This document shows positions 16,956 to 21,907 of a DNA stretch of 21,907 nt, one piece after another. Source of the stretch: Gracilariopsis chorda. Lineage: Eukaryota > Rhodophyta > Florideophyceae > Gracilariales > Gracilariaceae. Position 1 is the stretch's first letter; the number at the start of each line of letters is the position of its first letter. The position numbers were made by a program, and so were the translations under genes. The notes under the pieces are model-generated. The model had not been told where the DNA came from. It saw only the letters and a program-made list of their open reading frames with translations, and did not search any database. The DNA lies in assembly GCA_003194525.1 (NCBI GenBank), contig NBIV01000686.1, positions 1 to 21,907 of the forward strand, in the 5' to 3' direction.

Positions 16956-16970
16956 GAAAAGAGAAGGGAA
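16956..16970 (+). promoter_or_regulatory. Polypurine tract, unit 3
   Basis: Same 15-purine run directly before TGTGAGG at 16971. Confidence 0.8.
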
Positions 16971-17182
16971 TGTGAGGATAAAGCTTCGCTCACCGTCCTT
17001 GTCAGACGGTGAGGAAGAAGGAGATGGAGTGGACCATCTCACCATCCTTGGGGATGGTGAGAAAGCGTCCTGCCTTCTCACCATCCCGAGGATGGTGTGA
17101 TGTCTGCTTACAATGCCGCATTCATGCGAGCATGTTAGGACTCTAACTACCGAGAAAGACGACTAGCGTCTTTCTCTCTGAG

Positions 17183-17190
17183 TATAAAAG
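17183..17190 (+). promoter_or_regulatory. TATA box of the LTR promoter, copy C
   Basis: TATAAAAG, 6 nt after the last palindrome, as in the other copies. Confidence 0.85.
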
Positions 17191-17387
17191 GAGGGAACAG
17201 AGCTCGGCCTTTGCCTCTCGTCTGTTCCCCAACCCATTATTATCATCAACTCTACCTCTTCAAGCAAAGGAATCATCCTTTTTGGGCCGCCCCTAGCTAC
17301 CACTACAGGCCGCCCCTTTTTTTAAACGTATTATTTCACGACATTCCAGAATTATCCGTGGATAATCGTCGATTTTTACCGTTTCCA

Positions 17388-18138
17388 AGTAAGTCATTCG
17401 ACATCTAAAGAATTGAAAAATTCTGTTGGTACTGATTAACGCGTTGTAACCAATACGTATAAGACGTAATTACTAACCACACATTTTTCTAAATTATATT
17501 CTTTTAGTGTCCAATCAGCATATAACTACAGTGGCTCGTAAACAGCCAGGCACTGTTTTTATTTATAAGTCAATCTATCCTACGGTAACCGTAGAGCACC
17601 CAGCCTCCCCGCATCGTCACCACCTTGCTGTACTACCAGCGCCACCAACCAATCAGCAACGACCGAACATATTGGACCATCTGACCCCTTCAGAAGTGGA
17701 AAGTGAATCAGAACCGGCCACCGCTCAACTACCATCCAGCCGCAAACCGCCAAGTGTCTTTGACCTTGAAGCCGAAGAAATACCAGTGCCTCGCCGCCGC
17801 CAACACACACAAGTGCCAGTGCAGCCGAGCACCAGTGGCAATACAGAAGCTCCGCAGGAAAAAGCCAAGTGTTTGGCTGACCAATTGCAACCAAAGAAGA
17901 GACCACGCGTGTGGCTCGTGCCAAACGCTTCTGCACATTGTGCAAAATTCAGTGCAACAGTGCAAAAACCTTTTTTGACCACTGTCAGTCTAAAACACAC
18001 CGCAACCGCGTGCAGTGTAAGCGTACTCCGCCTACTGTGCTACCTTAAGCGCTCATTGAGTCGCATCATCATTTGAACCGCCACAAAACGGCAAAAGCAC
18101 ACTTCAAAGTGCTCTACAATCAAAATTTAAAAAAATAA
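17388..18138 (+). pseudogene. C2H2 zinc-finger gene, copy C, frameshifted
   Basis: The first ~125 codons follow copy B. Paired small indels then shift the frame: one G lost in CCGGCC and one C gained in CTACCATCC (these two cancel), an extra A at GGCAATACAG, a G lost at AAAGCCAAG, and three bases lost in the AAGAAG run. Further losses are CGCCTACTG for CGCCTTACTG and ACCTTAAGC for ACCTGTAAGC. The open frame 17507-18076 therefore ends in an unrelated sequence without either finger. The Cys and His codons remain recognisable in other frames. Either a recent pseudogene or a poorly polished stretch. Confidence 0.85.
17389..17507 (+). other. 119-nt intron in the leader, copy C
   Basis: The donor GTAAGT and acceptor CTTTTAG|TG are kept, so splicing would still create the ATG (A17388 with T17508-G17509). 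The internal sequence differs from copies A and B by small indels. Confidence 0.78.
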
Positions 18139-18274
18139 ATAGTTGTGCTTTGCGTATTACTCTACGATTAGTAACCAATACCAATAGGCTAATTGTGTAC
18201 GATTAAAGCTTAGTTAAACACAGTACTCTATTCTATTAGCATACAAAACACTGTAGTAATTTGTTTAGTTCATC

Positions 18275-19876
18275 ATGCCGCCACTTAACGGAAATTTTAC
18301 TACCAATGTTAGGTATGCAAATCAGCAACAACGACAATTTATCGAATTTATTAAGAATATTCAGGAAAACAATACCCAAGCAGAGCCTGCTCAAGTAATC
18401 GAACTTCTGAGAACTGAATACCCTCCAGATAAGCTACTCACTTTACAATTTTAAGTAATGGATTGCTTATGCGTAAGTTTGCAAAGTTCTTAGAAGATCG
18501 TGGAATTAGTCTCGCAGAACATGAAAGCGGTCACCTCTTAAAAAAGAATTGCCAAAAACAATTTTGAGGAGTCTCATTTAGAAGATGCTTTCACTGCTAA
18601 AGATTTATTCGAGCAAACGCCGGCACCTGCTCCGCCTACCCGACAGCAACCACAGAGATTTGCAGACGTCGAAGAAGAAACTGAGGTTGAAGCAACAACG
18701 GGAGCTCTCACCTCCGAAACGCGTGAATGAGCAAAATCGCCAACGCCAGCCATGGCGTGCCTCACAACGCTACCAATGAGCCACAAACGAACTTTGGAGA
18801 CAGCCGAGACAGGATAGCTCACTATATTGCGTCTCGTTTCAAAGATCAATCGTTTAAATTTCAGGAGCCCTGGTGAATGTGGGAGGAATTCTGAGCGAAT
18901 ATAATTATGCCGCTCTAGATTACAATCTATCCAACCATCATACGACTCCAATATTTACACCACCTTTTGCGTGGAAACGCGAAGCGTTTTTACGTACAAA
19001 GCGTTGATGGCAGAGTGCGAAGTTTCAGGGAAGCTTCAGCAGTAATGGAAAAGGAGTATAATTCTCCTTTCCCGTCAGAACCGCATTGCTGCCTATTTAC
19101 GTAACTTACGAATCCAAAAATTTGCTTCAAAGAGCTCTTCATTAAGCGACGCTTTGGAGAAACTCCACGAAGAAATCCGAAGTTGTCCCCACAAGGCCCT
19201 ATGCACTGCGATCCGAGCGCAACAGAATCGAATATTTACAGAATGCTGTAATTGGTAATTCCTGGGCGCGAGATGCCTGCAGCAGGGCCAATGCAGGACT
19301 GATTAGTTATCATGAACTTTACGGTCAGTTGGAAGCTGCAATTCAACTCGATCAAGAAGAGAAAATCGGTCGCATGCGAGATCAAAAGAGTCTTCAGTTG
19401 GACTCACTTTCCACCGACGATTTTCAGAACTCTGACACGAGTGGAACGTTCTATGCTGGCCAATCCGATACGTACGTCACCCGCATTCCACAAACCGGAC
19501 AAACTTTCGTCAATCCAAAAGCAGACGAAATGTTACCTGTTGAATTGTGGTAAATTCGGACATGTTGTTGCCGAATGCAGGCAACGCAAGGACCTCACCA
19601 GCAATGCCGCTAACCGTGTGCAATATTTGCAACGCAACGGCTATAAGGATCAGAACAAGGCTTTAAACCGTGTCCTGTATGAAATCTGCCAACAGCTCGA
19701 AGAGTCCAGTGATTCCGATTGAATTCGAAAGCGCGGAAACATTCTTTGCTTGCAACGGCGAGGCAGATGTTAATGCAGACAACGAAAACTCTGATCCTTC
19801 CGAACAATTCTTTGCATCTAATTTTGGAACGCAGAGTAGCGAACCTTCCCTCTCGAATTGCCTTGAGGATTTTTAA
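18275..19876 (+). pseudogene. gag: gag, unit 4, frameshifted
   Basis: Aligns to unit 3 gag from ATG 18275 to TAA 19874-19876. It is broken by many 1-nt indels, most in homopolymers: T lost near 18444, A gained near 18541 and 18556, T lost near 18565, A gained near 18690, C gained near 18760, several in 18850-18895, and more near 18940, 19065, 19176, 19209, 19470, 19542 and 19720. Substitutions are few, so the pattern looks more like sequencing or assembly error than slow decay. At the codon that is TGA in units 2 and 3 one base is missing (CAATCCGATACG), so its ancestral state cannot be read. Confidence 0.88.
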
Positions 19877-21907
19877 CTGGGAGTACTAACGATTTCTGCC
19901 GTAGTGCTCCTCCCAAGCAGCAGAACAAGAAAGGACCAGACAAGTCCTCCAATGGCTCACCTCGAATCATTCGTTTTTGTACACGAAAGCAAGCACGATA
20001 CAGTTCACGAACACCTCGTTGGAACCTTGTTGATATTCACAACAGTGAAGACAAGCTCATTCGAGAGAAACCGACGCGAATTTCAAGGCGCACAGTCCTG
20101 GATTCTGGCGCACAACAATCTGTAGTAGGAAAACAACAAGCCCAAGCGTACTGTAAACTTGTAGGCATTCCATTTAAGCTGAATTCACTCCAACAAAGCT
20201 TTTAAATTTGGAGATGGCATATACTTCAGCCGTGGAACCATGCAAGTACGCATTCCAAACCCTGGCCAACACTTTTCTTCCACTTGAGATTGACGTCGTT
20301 GACGCCTCTGTACCTCTTCTTATTGGACTCGATATCCTGGACTTACACGCTCTTGTACCTGACAACGTGGAAAACATGTTACTCAACAAGAAGTTCAATT
20401 GGTCGATACCAATCACGCGGAAATTCGGTCATATGTACTTAGAATGGGACTTCTCTGAGATTCTTTACACAAAAAGTGAACTCCGAAAAATGCATATGCA
20501 CTTCTACCCATCCAAGCGCAAAACAAGCTTTTCAACTTGATCTCCCGAGCAAAGCCAGAACATGCCACGGTTGAGACCAGGAAACTCATTGAGCATATCT
20601 CAAAATCATGTGCCACGTGCCAACGTTTTACACCCCGGCCACAGTCCTTCCAAGTATCCATTCCAGGCAAATAATATTCAACAGTGAAATTGCTTTGGAT
20701 CTTATGTTCTTGGACAAAATGCCAGTTCTACACCTTGTCGACACACAAACGCACTTCAGCTCTGCAGTTTTCCTCAAGAGTCAGACCACTGAAGCAATCT
20801 GGTACGCATTTCTCGGTTGTTGGGCCACATTAACACGGCTATCCAGACAAGATGAGACTGGATAAAGCCAGACAATTCACATCCGCTCGATGGAAAGAAC
20901 TGACAAGCATGGCTGGAATCACCTTACAGTTCTCAGGCGTTGAAAGTCATATTCCCTTGGAACCGGTGAACGGTATCATGGACCCTTACGTCGTATCTAC
21001 CAAAGGATTCGATATAGCGAGCCCGATGTCCCCATCGCCTTAGCCCTTCGACTTGCTGTCAAGGCTATGAACGATACAATGAATCCCGAAGGACTTGTAC
21101 CTTCACTACTCGTATTTGGAGTTCTTCCTCGCTTTCCACCGTTTAGCACAGAACTTCCAAATCATGAGGAGCGAATGAGAGCTCTTCAATCGCGCGCACT
21201 GAGATGGAAACCATCACTTCGGAACTTCGTTTGCGCCGTGCAATCGTCGCTCGCATTCCATCTGCCGCATCAACAAGCTTGAAAGTTGGACAAAAGTTCT
21301 AGTTTATCGAGAAGATTCTAGTTTATCGAGAAGATTTGAAGCCAAAAATGGACTGGACCCTATAAAATTGTAAGAATTGATAACAAACAAGTCTTTATCA
21401 ATCGCAATGGTGAAACAGTCCAACATTCTATTGCGCAGGTCAAACCTTTTCATCGTGACGAACTAATGGACAACCTTCATACTTGTCTCGAACCAATACT
21501 TCCTGGTGATTTTGAACTTTATGATGTTCAATCACTGAAGTGTTAGGTCCTTCCGATCACCGTCGGAACCTACCAGCATTCAGTGAAGCTAAACGAAAAG
21601 AGATGGCAGGATTAATATCGCGTGGAACGTGGAAAGTCATTAGACAAGACGAAGTGTCAGAAGACGCCAATATCCTCACTGGCCGCTTTGTGCTCGCCAT
21701 CAAGAATCCTGAGACTGATGAAGAGATATTTAAAGCCAGATTTGTCGCCCAAGGGCACAAAGATCCAGAAAAAGCTTTTCTAGTGCACAATTCGCCTAAT
21801 CTAAGACAATATTCAACCCGAATTCTCGTTACCGTCGCCGCTATTCTTGGATATAGAGTATGGAACACAGATGTTCGTCAAGCATACTTGCAATCCGCAC
21901 AGAAGCT
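19867..21907 (+). pseudogene. pol: pol, unit 4, frameshifted and cut by the window end
   Basis: Matches protease, integrase and the start of RT (to about the TDVRQAYLQS motif) of unit 3, with which it shares AGG for Lys/Arg320 and GGTATCATGG in the integrase. Small indels near 20045, 20095, 20183, 20268, 20508, 20521, 20669, 20831, 20950, 21188 and 21530 break the frame. A 19-bp tandem duplication lies at 21297-21334. The last ~370 bases are almost clean. The window stops inside RT, so YVDD and RNase H of this unit are not seen. Confidence 0.88.
21297..21334 (+). repeat. 19-bp tandem duplication in unit 4 pol
   Basis: TTCTAGTTTATCGAGAAGA occurs twice in a row (21297-21315 and 21316-21334), but once in units 2 and 3 (9102-9120 in unit 2). 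It is the same spot as the 32-bp deletion in unit 1. Confidence 0.95.

Larger units (their letters stand above)
16971..18274 (+). repeat. LTR-containing inter-unit region, copy C
   Basis: Same structure as copy B up to about 17.4 kb. After that it gains small indels: one C lost in hairpin 3, AAGCGTTGTTAACC changed to AACGCGTTGTAACC in the intron, and several indels in the zinc-finger ORF. Palindromes lie at 16989-17013, 17037-17062, 17076-17100 and 17152-17176. The AATAAA is at 18134-18139. Confidence 0.8.
1..21907 (+). repeat. Head-to-tail tandem array of a ~6.1 kb Copia-type LTR retrotransposon
   Basis: The same unit recurs about 3.6 times in one orientation. The gag start codon lies at 24, 6078, 12180 and 18275 (spacings 6054, 6102 and 6095), and pol stop codons lie at 4743, 10846 and 16948. 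Each internal gag-pol region is separated from the next by one copy of a ~1.3 kb region holding promoter, intron and zinc-finger ORF, so neighbours share one LTR-like region. No unique flank or target-site duplication is visible. Units 2 and 3 are nearly identical. Unit 1 before ~1.83 kb and all sequence after ~17.4 kb carry many small indels. The array could be genomic (LTR-LTR unequal exchange, insertion of multimeric or circular cDNA) or could include assembly error. Confidence 0.97.

Overview
The window is a eukaryotic mobile-element array. All coding sequence is on the + strand and belongs to one repeated unit of about 6.1 kb, present about 3.6 times head to tail. The unit is a Ty1/copia-superfamily LTR retrotransposon: gag with a CCHC zinc knuckle, then pol in the order protease, integrase, reverse transcriptase (YVDD), RNase H. 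A spliceosomal intron, a TATA box and an AATAAA signal show a nuclear eukaryotic host. I cannot name the species; an invertebrate is possible but unproven. No host gene or unique flanking DNA is visible.

Layout. Unit 1: degraded gag 24-1614, pol 1608-4743 (broken by a 32-bp deletion), polypurine tract 4751-4765, then inter-unit region A 4766-6077 (LTR, with a C2H2 zinc-finger gene inside it). Unit 2: gag 6078-7682, pol 7673-10846, region B 10869-12179. Unit 3: gag 12180-13784, pol 13775-16948, region C 16971-18274. Unit 4: gag and pol fragments 18275-21907, cut by the window end. Neighbouring units share one LTR-like region each, as expected from LTR-LTR recombination or multimeric cDNA (or from assembly of such repeats). 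Units 2 and 3 are best preserved; unit 1 up to about 1.8 kb and everything after about 17.4 kb carry many small indels.

How it seems to work. A TATA box sits behind a cluster of four large palindromes. Downstream of it, about 1.1 kb of + strand contains no ATG in any frame until the gag start codon. A 120-nt intron in that leader has donor CCAA|GTAAGT and acceptor TTTTAG|TG. Removing it joins A to TG and so creates an ATG, which opens a 211-codon protein with two U1-type C2H2 fingers. In the best copy its stop codon lies inside an AATAAA signal. The simplest reading is a splicing switch: spliced RNA makes the zinc-finger protein, while unspliced RNA presents gag's ATG as its first AUG. Pol is then reached by a probable -1 frameshift at a T5 run just before the gag stop, followed by a stem-loop. 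In units 2 and 3 an in-frame TGA interrupts gag just before the nucleocapsid; unit 1 has CGA there.

The right end of the LTR and the primer-binding site could not be identified, so whether the zinc-finger gene lies in the LTR or is the first internal ORF stays open.
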